This document shows, piece by piece, positions 9,516 to 20,239 of a stretch of DNA of 64,000 nucleotides. The stretch's first letter is position 1; every line of letters begins with the position of its first letter. The position numbers and the translations under genes were made by a program. Source of the DNA: Trichomonas vaginalis G3 (lineage: Eukaryota > Parabasalia > Trichomonadida > Trichomonadidae); NCBI RefSeq assembly GCF_026262505.1, contig NC_067203.1:20627411-20691410 (forward strand), given 5' to 3'. The notes under the pieces were generated by a model that searched no databases, was not told the DNA's origin, and saw only the letters and a program-made list of their open reading frames with translations.

Positions 9516-10343
9516 ATGACAACATCAGAGAACACAACAACAGTTATAGTCCATGAAGCTATAAATGAAGAATACGAATACATACAGTATAACAAACAGT
9601 TACGTCTCATTCGTTCAGTCAAAGATGACATGTACCAAATGCAAAGTATAATGAATGCTCTTCGTTCTACAAAGCAAGCATATCATTGGTTTGAAAACCA
9701 ACAGACAAAAGAACTTTTAGAAGAATTTCCTCATATGATTGCTTCCCTCGGAAAACCGAGAGAAGAGATTCCGTACGAAAATCGCAAGAATTTGGCTCCT
9801 GGTTTGAAAGGTTATTATGTTCATAGACTTTTAGTAAATGCTGTAGCAATGTGGGCTTCACCTCGTTATGCTTGTTATATTTTCATGATGTTAGATGAAC
9901 TATATAAAGCAGAACGTGGAGAGATGGAAAAGAAACTTCATGCAAAAGATGAAGTCATTGAATCCAAAGACAAAAGCATACAGAAAAGAATACCGCGTTC
10001 AGTACCAAAAGGAAAGGAAAAGAGTTATAAGTATATGATATATACTGAAGAGTTGGAGAAAGAAGAAGATAAAGATATGGTTATGTTGCATTTAGTCAGA
10101 AGAAACAACAAGAGCTTTTATGACTTAGCTAAAATATATAAATCTGACAGAAACTGGTTCTATCGTGAAAACTTACCGATTTCAATGACACCGAATGAGC
10201 AAATAAAGGAAATTGTCAAAAATACTCTTCCTCAAACACACTATGACATCAAAGGTTGCACAATACTTACATTCAAAGAAGACTTAACATTACTGAAGGA
10301 AAAAATAACAGAATATTTCGATAACTTCAAAGAGGAAGAATAA
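9516..10343 (+). CDS. KilA-N domain protein, 275 aa
   Basis: Translation most likely starts at ATG 9516 (MTTSENTTT); codons upstream contain no ATG. The KilA-N domain spans about residues 20-125, with the hallmark HWFENQQTKELLEEF and YVHRLLVNAVAMWASPRYAC. A charged coiled region follows, then a C-terminal domain with KSYKYMIYTEE and NNKSFYDLAKIYKSDRNWFY like those attached to viral KilA-N proteins. Probable DNA-binding regulator or accessory. It is intact here; its close copy at 41009-41814 is frameshifted. It has the shared accessory-gene leader. Confidence 0.75.
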   Translation: MTTSENTTTVIVHEAINEEYEYIQYNKQLRLIRSVKDDMYQMQSIMNALRSTKQAYHWFENQQTKELLEEFPHMIASLGKPREEIPYENRKNLAPGLKGYYVHRLLVNAVAMWASPRYACYIFMMLDELYKAERGEMEKKLHAKDEVIESKDKSIQKRIPRSVPKGKEKSYKYMIYTEELEKEEDKDMVMLHLVRRNNKSFYDLAKIYKSDRNWFYRENLPISMTPNEQIKEIVKNTLPQTHYDIKGCTILTFKEDLTLLKEKITEYFDNFKEEE

Positions 10344-10398
10344 AAAAATCTAAGCTAATTTTATTTTTTTTATAAAATTTTATCTCATATGAAAGAAC

Positions 10399-10554
10399 AT
10401 GAATTTAGAATATTCGGAACTCATGACAGAAGAAGAGAACGAACAACATGTAAAAGATTATGCAAAATTTCTGAAGGTATATAAAGCTTATGAAAAAGCG
10501 TATGAAAAGTTTATACATTGGGGAATTGTTGTAAAATATCGATATGAAGACTAA
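10399..10554 (+). CDS. Small ORF, 51 aa
   Basis: A short acidic-then-basic helical ORF follows an AT-rich leader. Its second half (YKAYEKAYEKFIHWGIVVKY) resembles the C-terminal end of the broken KilA-N gene at 38756-39415 (ALEAAEEKLKAWGCFVQKY), suggesting a detached KilA-N C-terminal module. No other support for expression. Confidence 0.4.
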   Translation: MNLEYSELMTEEENEQHVKDYAKFLKVYKAYEKAYEKFIHWGIVVKYRYED

Positions 10555-10572
10555 CCAAAAATATATTTTTGC

Positions 10573-11046
10573 TTAAATAGCTTCAGGGTCAATTTCTTCA
10601 ACCATTTCACTTCCTTCGTCAATGTCAATAGAAGCTTCTTCCACCTTTGGTAAGAATTTCTGTATAACATCTTTGTTCGTTATTGTCTTCAGAGATGAAG
10701 GATAATATTTCACATTTGTTTCACCCTTCTTATATTCTTTCTGTTCGGAAAGATTTAAAGCAATACTGAAGAAGTCAATATTAGAGTTCTTTATAACAGT
10801 ATAATGAGTATCTTTGACATTCACGAAGAAACTCTTTTGTTTCAAAACTACTGCTAACTCTTGTGAAGTATAACGTTTGCGGTCAATGACGATAGCTAAT
10901 GGTCTGACATACTGACCAAACTTAGATTCTTTCACAAACTTCTTGTTAAAGATAACATTAACATTTGAAGCATTATTGAACTCATTCTTGATGGCAGTAG
11001 CGAGAGCATTGTATGAAAAGAACTTGCAATCTTGCATGTGTTTCAT
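10573..11046 (-). CDS. Acidic-tailed protein of unknown function, 157 aa
   Basis: The ATG at 11046 follows AATATTTTTATTTTA, the usual Maverick leader. The protein is basic and beta-rich in the first two thirds and ends with an acidic tail (SIDIDEGSEMVEEIDPEAI). The 139-aa protein at 43664-44083 has the same overall plan and an IDIDPEMF ending. Acidic tails are common in single-stranded DNA-binding proteins, and this gene is divergent from PolB, so an SSB-like replication role is possible but unproven. Confidence 0.55.
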   Translation of the reverse strand: MKHMQDCKFFSYNALATAIKNEFNNASNVNVIFNKKFVKESKFGQYVRPLAIVIDRKRYTSQELAVVLKQKSFFVNVKDTHYTVIKNSNIDFFSIALNLSEQKEYKKGETNVKYYPSSLKTITNKDVIQKFLPKVEEASIDIDEGSEMVEEIDPEAI

Positions 11047-11136
11047 TAAAATAAAAATATTAAATTATTTTGAAAAATAACTTAAAAAAATCTAATCTAA
11101 TTTTTTCAAAAAATATTTTTTTATTTCCTACTAAAG

Positions 11137-14100
11137 ATGTATCGGAAGTTGTCTAAGTTAGAACACTCGGAAATAAAACAACTTCTTACAGAAGCTAACA
11201 TAGAAGTAGCAAAACATTACGCAACAAACAAAAAAGCACTCGCTGACTTCATTAAAGACTATAATGGTGCAATAAGTTATGATAGAATTCATGAGTTCAT
11301 AAAGCCGCAACGCGGCGAGGACGAAGTCCATGCAAGAGCATTTCCTTTAAATGACGTTGCTATTGACTTATATCATAGACGTTCAGTACCTCATGAAGTA
11401 AGAAGAGAAATGTTTGACATAACAAATGCAAACGTTGGTGAAACAAGAAGAAGAGACGACACACTGAAACAACAGAGAAGAGAGATGTTTAAGAGCGCTA
11501 TAGAACAAGTTCGCAAAGCTAACGATGTCATTCGTTCCATTGACGACAAACCAAAAGAAGGTGAGAGATGGTTAAAGAAAGATGAAGAGAATAGGAAGAG
11601 AAATGTGAAGTCAGGCAATAGACTCATTGACTTTAACATCGAAGCTTTAGATGAACCAAACAGAGACTACTTACACAAACATTTCGGTAAGGTTTTCATG
11701 AGACTCTTAGAGAAAATTAAAATAAACTCACAACAGAGATGGATGGTATGTTATAAACTTGGTGGAAAGTATGAATGTTCTACGTTAAACCTCAATAATA
11801 TTGGAACATTACTACATCAGCTCTTGAAGGAGAACTTTATATCAGAGATAGAAGCAAATGCTGCAGGTATTGTTGAAATGCACTATGACTTCTTCTTGAC
11901 AAACATAAAGAATCTTACCGAAATAAAGATGTATGATTTAACAGAATATGAAGGCTTAACGATGTCAGATGTAAAGAAAGGCAAACCAAAAAAGAGACCA
12001 TATAGAGATGAAAGCACACTGACAAATGACCAGAAAGCCATTTTGGAAGCTCTTAAGCAAACAGGAAACCCAGCACTTATAGAAAGCTTTTGGAAAGATA
12101 ATGGTGAAAAGAAGTTTTATAAGAAGAGAAGCGGTCAGTTCTGGAAGTATCTTTGCACATTACCTATAAATCTTGAGCGCTACCAAATCTTCAATGAACT
12201 GAACAAAAGAACTGCAACACTTATGACAGAAGACAATTGTTTCGTTTATGCTTGCATTCAGGCTGGAGTAGATGGAGAACTATTGACCACATGAGAGAAG
12301 TCATTCGTGTTAGAGACTTTCCTCAAAGTAAAGTACAAGAAATTTCTGACGCAACAGGTATAGCATTTAATGTTACCATTGGTTACTTCAATGACTCAAG
12401 ACATAATGAAATAAAGAGATACATACCAAAAGAATGTGAAACTGTTCGAACTATTGACTTACTTCTTGTTGAAGACCACTACATGCTAAATGAAAGATTA
12501 CCAATGACAACATATTTCATTCGCAACTATATAGAAATTCTCAAAGCTTGTGGTGGAATGAACATTGAGAAACAAATGAAGATTTATACAAAGAGAGAAG
12601 ATAAATATGTAGTTCGTTATGATAGAACAACACCGTTATGGGATGTTATGAAAACATTGTGGGAGTGCAAATATTTCGAACCTATTTCTTATGGAGAACT
12701 TTTCACATATACGACTGACTTATATAAACAGAACCTTGCACCATTTAAAGATTTGACATATGCTCCAAAGTATTGTGTACAACTGAAGAAGAAAGCCGAG
12801 TCAAAAGAAGTAAATAAAAATAAGTGCAAGTTCATTCCTGAGCACGTTTTCTTTGCTGACTTTGAGTGTAGCACGATGGCTTTCATAAAGCTTTTAACAT
12901 TGTTATGACAGTGAAGATGGTTCAGTGAGTGAAAGCATTTGGGGTCAGAACTGTGCAACAGAATTTTTGGAACGACTTCCTGACAAGAGTTTAATATATT
13001 TCCATAACCTCAGTTATGATATAAACTTCATCTTAAGACACATGACAGAAGTGAAAGGAACTCCCATCATTAAAGGTTCACGAACAATGCAAATAACTGG
13101 CTTATATAAAGGAAGGGCAATTATTATAAAAGACTCTTACAGTGTTATAAATAAGAAGCTTAAACTATTTCCTGCTATGTTTAACTTACAAACAGGACCG
13201 AAAGAAGTATTTCCATACAACTACTACAGCAGTGTTTTGTTAGCAAATGACAACAGAACTGGTGTCATTTCTGAAGCATGTAAGTTTATCCGGATGCGAT
13301 ACATTCATGAAAAACATAGATTCCATCAAAGGTTGCAGAATAGATGAGAACCACTTCGACTTAGAAAAGTATAGCACATTTTATTGCAAACAAGATGTAA
13401 GAATTTTAAGAGAAGGTTTTGTTAAGTTCCGCAATGACATATTGAAAGAATTTGATTTAAACGTTTATGACTACGTTAGTATTTGTTCAATTGCTAACAA
13501 ATTATTTGAGAACAGAGTGTACTTCCCGAATGGAAATTTATATGACCTCTCAAATAAACCAAGAGAATTTATTTCACGCTGTATTCAAGGTGGAAGATGT
13601 ATGCTGTCAGATAACATTAAACAAAAGAGCGAAAAGAAACTCATTGCTGACTTCGACGCTGTTTCATTATATCCATCAGCTATAGCAAGACTTTATACTT
13701 TAGAAGGTATTCCAAAGGTTATGAAGAAAGAAATGTTAAGCACAGAGTATCTCATGAGACATTTATTCGATGACGACCAAAAGGAACCCATTGGTGAAAA
13801 GTTTATGTCTGGCTTCTTTGTTCTCATTAAGATAACAGAGATTGGAATACATAGACACTTTCCTTTAATAGTTTGTGACCCTGAACTAAATCCAGAACTT
13901 AACGTTCCCAGAAGTTCAAACACTTGCTGTTTAATGTATGTTGACCATATAACATTACAAGACCTCATAAAATATCAAGGTGTCAAATGTGAAGTGTTGC
14001 AAGGATACTATTACGATGGAAACAGAGATATTAGAATAAGAGATGAAGTAAAGAAGTTGTTTGAGTTAAGGTTAAAGTATAAGAAAGAAGGAAATCCTTT

Positions 14101-14896
14101 GCAAGAAAATATAAAGCTCATTCTGAACAGTATTTATGGCAAAACTATTCTATCTCCTATTGAGTCAAAAATAACCATAGTAAATGACAAAGATGCTATA
14201 AGATATGCCATCAGAAACTACAACCATATAGTGAAGTTCGAAGGTTTGGATGGTTCAGATAAAACTATTTTCAAGCTAACGAAAAGCATTTGCAGACACT
14301 TTAACTTCTGTCCACTTGGTGTTAACATTCTGTCTATGTCGAAGAGAATAATGTGTGAAGTATTCTGTACTGCTGAGGACTTAGGAATGGACATCTTTTA
14401 TAGCGATACGGACAGTATGCATCTCTACAATGAAGATATCCCTCGTTTAGCTGAAGAGTTTGAGAAACGTTATGGAAGAGTTCTCATTGGTAAAAACCTT
14501 GGTCAATTTCATAGCGACTTTGCAGAAATCACAAAAGATAAACAAAGTTTAGCATACAAGTCAATATTTTGTGGAAAGAAGACTTACATAGACTTACTCA
14601 CGAATGATTTAAATGAAGTTGCATTTCACTGCAGAATGAAAGGCGTGAAGCAAGATGTTATTGCTTTAACCGCTAATGAAATGTTTCCTGACTCTGTTCA
14701 GTGTTATGATGAAGATAATTTTAATGGTTCCGCAAGGAACATATGACAAAGACTCTGAGTTCAGTTTAATGAAACTTTACAAAGCACTTTATGACGGTCA
14801 AGAGATTGGATTTGACTTATGTAAGTCATGCTTGAAGAGAAGTTTAACTTCTCAATAACGACTAAAACAAGCTTTATTCGTAAGTTGAAGTTCTGA
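11137..14896 (+). pseudogene. Protein-primed-type DNA polymerase B with 3'-5' exonuclease, frameshifted
   Basis: Overlapping segments (11137-12294, 12237-12908, 12925-13347, 13247-14746, then to 14896) make one ~1250-codon gene with several frameshifts. The long N-terminal region is typical of Polinton PolB. Exonuclease motifs follow: FADFECS (Exo I), HNLSYDINF (Exo II) and YCKQDV (Exo III). Polymerase motifs are DFDAVSLYPS (A), ILNSIYGK (B) and FYSDTDSMH (C), all canonical. The proper C-terminus TSFIRKLKF lies in another frame and ends at 14896, past the listed stops. It replicates the element, probably from a terminal protein primer. Motifs are intact; only the frame is broken. Confidence 0.85.
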
Positions 14897-14974
14897 GGTC
14901 ATTTATTTTTGTCAGCAATGAGGTCATTCGTGATAAAAATAAAACTAGCGCAAGGGCGAAACCCATGTGGTCAT

Positions 14975-15831
14975 TTACAATACTGCGATGGTAGAGTTTA
15001 AGAGTTGTGCTTCAATGTAGAGACAGTCCTTATGGTCTGGAGGTAAGAACACTGGGCAGTTATGGTCATGAGTGGAGAACATGTCTATCCAAAACTCACG
15101 ATTGAAGCCAGTTAATTTATAGTATTTAGGGTTAGGAAGTGGTGAAGTTCTTGTATGACCAATGAACTCATTTTCAACTCCCTTACTTAAGTTTGAATAT
15201 AATATAGCTTGCTTTCTATCCCAAATGCCTGGAAATCTAATTTCGGAAAAATCATTTTTCCTCGGAAGCATTGCATCATAATTGAAAACATTCTTGAAAT
15301 CATCACTTGGTTCAGAGATTTGAAATCTTATACGTAATGGATTTTTTTTCTTTTTAGCTACTTCATTGAATGGTGAGAATACAATGAATTGACAGTCATG
15401 TGTTCCATCTTCATTTGTTACAAACTCGTAATGAAAAGCTATTAATCTTTCTACAATTCCTTCTTCTTTCAGTTCTGCAAGAAAATCACGTAAAGGCTGT
15501 AAAGTTTGTACTTCAATGTTAAACTTCTTTTGAAAATTTTCGTAAAATGTAATTAACAGTCTTCTAACGTCGTACTGTCATTGAAGTATTTGTATATGTG
15601 AATGTTTTGGGCGCTTAAAGACTGTTCGTCATTTTCTATCTCGACTTGAAGTATAAAGTCAACCTTTCTGAAAGCACGTGTTATATACATAGATGTTATG
15701 CCAATGTACTTCTCTTCATTTATGTTCACAATCCAGTCTGTTGGAAACTTAAACGTTACTCTGTTCCCCTTTATTTTGACGTCAGGGTTTTCACTACTAA
15801 ACGCAACAGATAAAGGTATTTGTCTATACAT
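14975..15831 (-). pseudogene. F-x-x-P-x-x-W family Maverick protein, one frameshift
   Basis: An N-terminal piece (15553-15831, MYRQIPLSV...VTFKFPTDWIVNIN) and a C-terminal piece (14975-15271 with open frame upstream to ~15565) form one ~285-codon gene with a single frameshift near 15565. Length and order match the intact 286-aa protein at 37534-38394, including a final block in which an aromatic-W precedes H-x-x-x-P(V/L)xxP and a Y-x-E strand. Function unknown; the strand-rich C-terminus and particle-gene neighbours suggest a virion part. It is convergent with PolB. Confidence 0.6.
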
Positions 15832-15855
15832 TTAGTTCCGATAAAAATAAACCAT

Positions 15856-16116
15856 TTACTCTTTCTTTGCTTCAGCTTCTTTAGCTTTTGCTTCAGCTTC
15901 TTCTCTAGCTTTCTTCGCCAGCAAACGTGGGTTCTTCTGTCTTCCAGCAGCTAATGCAGCAAGTTGTTTTTCACTAAGTTTTCTCTTTGGTCTCTCTGGA
16001 TTTTGTTCTTGTTTTTGTTCCTTCAGTTCGGATAAAATTTGCTCACGAATTTCTTTCTTCAATGCTTCAACATCTATGACCCCTTGGGTCTTGTCCGTAG
16101 GGCTTGTCTGAGTCAT
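15856..16116 (-). CDS. Basic coiled-coil protein, 86 aa
   Basis: The start at ATG 16116 (MTQTSPTDKTQG) is preferred because GTTTTTTATCTGCAGTCAA precedes it like other Maverick leaders. The protein is almost entirely helical: IDVEALKKEIREQILSELKE, then a basic RPKRKLSEKQLAALAAGRQK segment and an E/A/K-rich tail. The repeated KA(E/R)EEAEAKAKEAEAKK tail predicts a single long helix. A DNA-condensing or scaffold role is possible. It is divergent from 16162. Confidence 0.55.
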   Translation of the reverse strand: MTQTSPTDKTQGVIDVEALKKEIREQILSELKEQKQEQNPERPKRKLSEKQLAALAAGRQKNPRLLAKKAREEAEAKAKEAEAKKE

Positions 16117-16161
16117 TTGACTGCAGATAAAAAACAAAATTAAAACTTTAACCGATGTAAA

Positions 16162-16596
16162 ATGAGCTTGTCAAAATCAGAGCGAGAGTCTATTATATTA
16201 AATGACGCAAGAGGAATACAACATCCTTTCTATTACGTAAGTCAGAGTAAAGATGGTAAAATATACGTAAGAAAAAGAAAGGTTCCATTAGCGAATGCAG
16301 AAAGCGACAACATTAAGGTGCATGGCAAGGGTGAAGTCCACGAAGCCCATATAAAACCTTCTGTTCAAACTGAGCCACCAATAGAACCAGAAGAAAAGAA
16401 GCCAGATGTACTTTCAATAACGAACCAAGAGCTTATTGCAAAGTTCGTGAATTTCATTGAAAAACAAACCGAGTCAAAGAACCCTGACCCACCAGTGAAA
16501 GAAGTTGAGACAAAAGAGAATGTACAGTTCATTGAAAATGTCAAGAAACAACTTCCACCACGAATGCCAAGAAGAAGAGTGAGAATAATGAAGTAA
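16162..16596 (+). CDS. Basic/proline-rich virion-type protein, 144 aa
   Basis: The N-terminal block HPFYYVSQSKDGKIYVRKRK resembles NPNYKVTFHKNGTASISKKK in the 194-aa protein at 34071-34655, so the two are probably the same Maverick family. A P/E/K-rich linker and a very basic C-terminus (RMPRRRVRIMK) follow. It lies directly upstream of the major capsid gene with 27 bp between and may be cotranscribed. Role unknown; the basic tail suggests nucleic-acid contact inside the particle. Confidence 0.55.
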   Translation: MSLSKSERESIILNDARGIQHPFYYVSQSKDGKIYVRKRKVPLANAESDNIKVHGKGEVHEAHIKPSVQTEPPIEPEEKKPDVLSITNQELIAKFVNFIEKQTESKNPDPPVKEVETKENVQFIENVKKQLPPRMPRRRVRIMK

Positions 16597-16601
16597 ATAG
16601 A

Positions 16602-16611
16602 TATTTTTATC
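16602..16611 (+). promoter_or_regulatory. TATTTTTAT motif before the major capsid gene
   Basis: TATTTTTATC lies 12 bp before the ATG at 16624. The same motif at similar spacing precedes 29720, 37534 and 59254 and is seen in weaker form before most Maverick genes, so it is a likely core promoter element. Confidence 0.5.
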
Positions 16612-16623
16612 TGAAGTAAATAC

Positions 16624-18198
16624 ATGCAGAACGAACAGCTAAACGAATTTACTCCAGCAGAGCATATTCATCAGATTCGCTCATATTTCGATATCATAGA
16701 CAATGCAGTTCAAATTGGTGACACTAATAGAAAATATTCTGACGCAAAGATTCCATCACAACCTGGAACTGCTAAAGATAACACATGGGTAACATTCAAT
16801 CTCTCACCTCCTGGTGAAAATATGTTGGACCTTTACAATACATTCATTACGTATAAAATGGAAGGTCAATTTATTGTAGATAAAGAAATTGGTTCAGGTT
16901 CCAATAAAACAAACCCACCAGGATTTTGGATTGGTTTCGATGACGCTTTCTATGCAGCTGCTGGATATCAAATCCTTGCAAATGGTCGTATCGTATATTC
17001 TCAAGACAACGCAAGAGAAGAAGCATATATAACTTCAAACTCACAAACTACCGAACAAATAAAGAAAGTAGATGTTTTCTCAAAGACTCGACATGAAGAT
17101 GTATGGAGTCATTCGGGAACATGCAGAACAGGACAAATTGTTAGTGGTCCAATTACAGCAGGAAAATCATTTGATTTTAAGCTTCGTTTAAGAATTCCTG
17201 TTAGAAGATTCCTTCCATTAGAAGCTATTCGATTTATTCCAGCTTTTGCAGGAAACATTCAGCTTAAAGTAAAGTTCAGTAGCGACGCCTTACAATGCAC
17301 ATCTATATCTGTAAATGATATCATTGCTTTCAATCCAACTCTTAAAGTTGCATTTGCTTCAGATTCAAATCCACCCACAAATAAATTTGTTCCATGGAAT
17401 GAACCATTCACTATGATAACGAAGGCAGTAGAAGCTAGTGGAACAGTTACTATTACAACTGTAACCCAGCAACTATTTCGAACAAAGCTGGATTTTAATG
17501 AATGTTTCATTCATCCAAAGTCATTCTCTTTAGACCCTAACATTTATACAGAACTTGTAGAACATTATACAAACGAGGCTTTATGTTTTCCTGTTAAAGT
17601 TATGTATTGGATTCCTATGGACGGTTCATTCTCAAAGAATACAGATAGTTCAAGTGCAACATTTACAGCAGCTTATACGCCTATTAATGTTAAAAGTATT
17701 TGGGCACTATTTAGAAAGAAAGACAACTATTATGTTAATTTTGAGAACCCTAAGTTTAAATATCTTCAGCTTTCCATGGGAGCTTATGGAAATATGCCTG
17801 CAGAACCTGAAAAATCATATGGACCTGTATTTTATGAAATGGTTGCGAACGCTTGCAATACAAACAATGATATGATAGGATTTAATGAAGATGTTATGAG
17901 GTCATTGGTGGATGATGGTAGTGTGGAACATAAATGGGATAGCTATGACAACACACATTTCTTATGTGGTTTTCCAACAGAAGTGGACTTTTGCTTCCAG
18001 CAAGGTCAAACATCTACTGCTCCAATAACATACAAATTGTCTGTTAAAGGACCTATTGAACTAGCAACTGAAAATGTACCAAAGCCACTTATTGGATTTA
18101 TGAGGGATTGTTGCTTTGCCATTCAGGTGCGTGCTAATGGAATCCCAATAATAAGATTAGATGACTATAACTTAGCTACGGACGACGGTGAGGAATAA
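16624..18198 (+). CDS. Major capsid protein (double jelly-roll type)
   Basis: This intact 524-aa protein aligns by eye with the 536-aa protein at 59254-60864. Both have an N-terminal NTF/ITYKMEG-type strand region, then KLRLRIPVRRFLPLEAIRFI with PAFAGNIQLKVKFSS (in the other RVPLSSFLIFRFLRYLPNWAGKI), and a C-terminal region with GPIELATENV. Size, strand-rich composition and position fit the double jelly-roll capsid of Polintons, which builds a pseudo-hexagonal icosahedral shell. A strong TATTTTTATC motif precedes the ATG. Double jelly-roll is inferred from the class, not shown here. Confidence 0.75.
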   Translation: MQNEQLNEFTPAEHIHQIRSYFDIIDNAVQIGDTNRKYSDAKIPSQPGTAKDNTWVTFNLSPPGENMLDLYNTFITYKMEGQFIVDKEIGSGSNKTNPPGFWIGFDDAFYAAAGYQILANGRIVYSQDNAREEAYITSNSQTTEQIKKVDVFSKTRHEDVWSHSGTCRTGQIVSGPITAGKSFDFKLRLRIPVRRFLPLEAIRFIPAFAGNIQLKVKFSSDALQCTSISVNDIIAFNPTLKVAFASDSNPPTNKFVPWNEPFTMITKAVEASGTVTITTVTQQLFRTKLDFNECFIHPKSFSLDPNIYTELVEHYTNEALCFPVKVMYWIPMDGSFSKNTDSSSATFTAAYTPINVKSIWALFRKKDNYYVNFENPKFKYLQLSMGAYGNMPAEPEKSYGPVFYEMVANACNTNNDMIGFNEDVMRSLVDDGSVEHKWDSYDNTHFLCGFPTEVDFCFQQGQTSTAPITYKLSVKGPIELATENVPKPLIGFMRDCCFAIQVRANGIPIIRLDDYNLATDDGEE

Positions 18199-18228
18199 AG
18201 GATGAACGTTTATTTTTAAAGCTTATAA

Positions 18229-18681
18229 ATGAGTTCTTCATCAAGCTCTCGTGAACCTTCACCATCTATGAAACAAACTTTACCAAACGATTATGGAGCA
18301 CCTATTGAATATTTCTTACGAGTTGCACAATGGCAAAGAGCAGTCTCACCAAGGTTAGGTGTTCCACCAGCTCCTGTCAAAAATAGCATTTGGTCAAGTC
18401 CTTATATAAGATATGGTCTCCCACTAGGTTTGCTAGCTACAGCAGGAGCAGTTATGATGTTGAAAAGAAATAAAGCAAATGTTGTAAATAATACTGAAGT
18501 AGCTGAAGTTAAACAAACTCCAACACCTTCACAAACAACACCTTCACAAGCAAAACCTTCAATGACTCCTGAACCTATGGAAGTACAAACTCCTGTTCAA
18601 AAGTCAACTCCTAAACCGACTCCAACATTTAAACCAGAACCTACTCCTCAAATAAATCGTAAAACTCCTGCGTCATATTAA
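18229..18681 (+). CDS. Small membrane protein with proline-rich tail, 150 aa
   Basis: It begins with a run of serines. Residues ~65-85 (IRYGLPLGLLATAGAVMMLK) are a single transmembrane segment. The C-terminal half is a P/T/Q-rich tail with PTPSQTTPSQAKPS-like repeats. It has a TTTATTTTTAAA leader and is the last gene before the proposed element end. A virion or host-membrane anchor is a reasonable guess. No counterpart is recognised in Maverick 2, where small glycine-rich proteins at 30101 and 33475 may play a related part. Confidence 0.6.
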   Translation: MSSSSSSREPSPSMKQTLPNDYGAPIEYFLRVAQWQRAVSPRLGVPPAPVKNSIWSSPYIRYGLPLGLLATAGAVMMLKRNKANVVNNTEVAEVKQTPTPSQTTPSQAKPSMTPEPMEVQTPVQKSTPKPTPTFKPEPTPQINRKTPASY

Positions 18682-18730
18682 TTAAATATCTCTTTTCAAC
18701 ACGTTCACTTCTAATACCCGACAATAACCT

Positions 18731-18753
18731 ACCATAAAACCCCTAAAGCCACT
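18731..18753. repeat. Candidate right terminus of Maverick 1
   Basis: Read inward from 18753 the sequence is AGTGGCTTTAGGGGTTTTAT. It starts with the 5'-AG usual for Polintons and is G-rich against a very AT-rich background. It shares only general character (AGTGG, GGGG) with the Maverick 2 terminus. Without the left end the terminal repeat cannot be confirmed. Confidence 0.35.
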
Positions 18754-19659
18754 TTTTCTTCTCTATTTACTTTCAAATTCTGAGATTCAAATTTTGTTCT
18801 ATTTCATTCAGTTTTCTTTTATCAAAATCATATAACCATTCATACTGATTCTTAATTTACTATATTACATTGAGATTTCATCTTTTTTCATATTTCGAAT
18901 TAAATCAGCTATTTAAACCTAATATCCGGACCTGTCAGTATTCAAATATTATTGGCCACATGTATCTGAGCATTTACACGGATTTTACCCACGTTTTGCA
19001 AAAAAAAACCAAAATGATAGAGTGGGTCATAAGGATCAGTTTTGCTATAGCTTGTCCGGCTTGAAACTCAATATTCATTCGGGAAAAGACGTTTCAAAAT
19101 TTTGTAAAGTATTCAAATTTGCAGCTTTGTTCGATTTGAAAATTGAAATTTGAAACGAAATGACTGTATGAATATGTTCTTCATATTGAATCTAAGCATT
19201 TCTTGGAATTTGGAGTTTTTCTAAAAAGTTTTATCGGTTGAAAAATTAAAAATAAAACAAAAGAATTTTTTCCGATTTTTTAAACGCATCTTAATTTTTA
19301 ACGGACGAAGGAGTATTTGATCAAAGTTTAATAAGGCTATCACACTATATTATAGTTATCTTGCAAAGTAAGCAATATAATCTGGAATTTAATAACTTCA
19401 TAAAGATTTGATAAAACCATTTTTGTGTGATTAAGTATTTAATATGAAAACATTAAATTTCATTAGGAATATTTAAATGCTGTTATGAAGGTAAAGGATA
19501 ATAGTTGAGAAAACATAGATTAGAAAAATTTGCGAATGATTGTGAGGAATAAGTGTTTCAGTAGGTTGGGATTCGATACGTGTAATAGGAAAAAAATGAG
19601 GATAAGATTGAAATTGTATTTATGAATAGTTTTAATAGAGTGTAAGAACATTTGAGAAG
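18754..19659. other. Noncoding host DNA
   Basis: AT-rich sequence with no ORF that I can support on either strand and no obvious repeat. It is probably host intergenic DNA next to the insertion. Confidence 0.5.
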
Positions 19660-20200
19660 AATGTGTCATTCTGGGAGACTTGCATAGACAATGTCTCCCA
19701 CAATGACACATAGCACACAATAACAGTGCACTGTTGCATTTTGTTGACAAAAGATACACAACCAGAAGAAGATTGTGTATGAATGTGTCATTCTGGGAGA
19801 CTTGCATAGACAATGTCTCCCACAATGACACATAGCACACAATAACAGTGCACTGTTGCACTTTGTTGACAAAAGATACACAACCAGAAGAAGATTGTGT
19901 ATGAATGTGTCATTCTGGGAGACTTGCATAGACAATGTCTCCCACAATGACACATAGCACACAATAACAGTGCACTGTTGCACTTTGTTGACAAAAGATA
20001 CACAACCAGAAGAAGATTGTGTATGAATGTGTCATTCTGGGAGACTTGCATAGACAATGTCTCCCACAATGACACATAGCACACAATAACAGTGCACTGT
20101 TGCACTTTGTTGACAAAAGATACACAACCAGAAGAAGATTGTGTATGAATGTGTCATTCTGGGAGACTTGCATAGACAATGTCTCCCACAATGACACATA
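19660..20200. repeat. Tandem hairpin array A, 122-bp unit
   Basis: Five copies of a hairpin core (CATTCTGGGAGAC ... GTCTCCCACAATG) start near 19663, 19785, 19907, 20029 and 20151, spaced exactly 122 bp apart. Each unit also holds the perfect palindrome ACAGTGCACTGT and an ATACACAA...TTGTGTAT hairpin. The copies are almost identical. Long open frames through the array are a by-product of a repeat free of stops, not genes. Confidence 0.9.
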
Positions 20201-20239
20201 TAGATAAATAAAAGCGTAATATGCTATTTTGTGTTTCAA

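Larger units (their letters stand above)
1..18753. mobile_element. Maverick/Polinton element 1 (left end outside window)
   Basis: This stretch holds the gene set diagnostic of Maverick/Polinton transposons: packaging ATPase, DDE integrase, B-family polymerase, major capsid and minor capsid, in densely packed divergent and convergent pairs. The left end lies outside the window. The right end is proposed at 18753, where the sequence read inward begins AGTGGCTTTAGGGGTTTT; Polinton termini classically begin 5'-AG. The partner terminus is not visible, so the boundary is inference. Coding density drops abruptly to none after it. Several genes (fibre, PolB, 14975-15831) are frameshifted, so this copy is probably not autonomous. 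Confidence 0.85.

Noticed and set aside
11391-11639. 82-codon minus-strand frame inside PolB
   Set aside because: Shadow of the PolB coding sequence with no homologue or leader.
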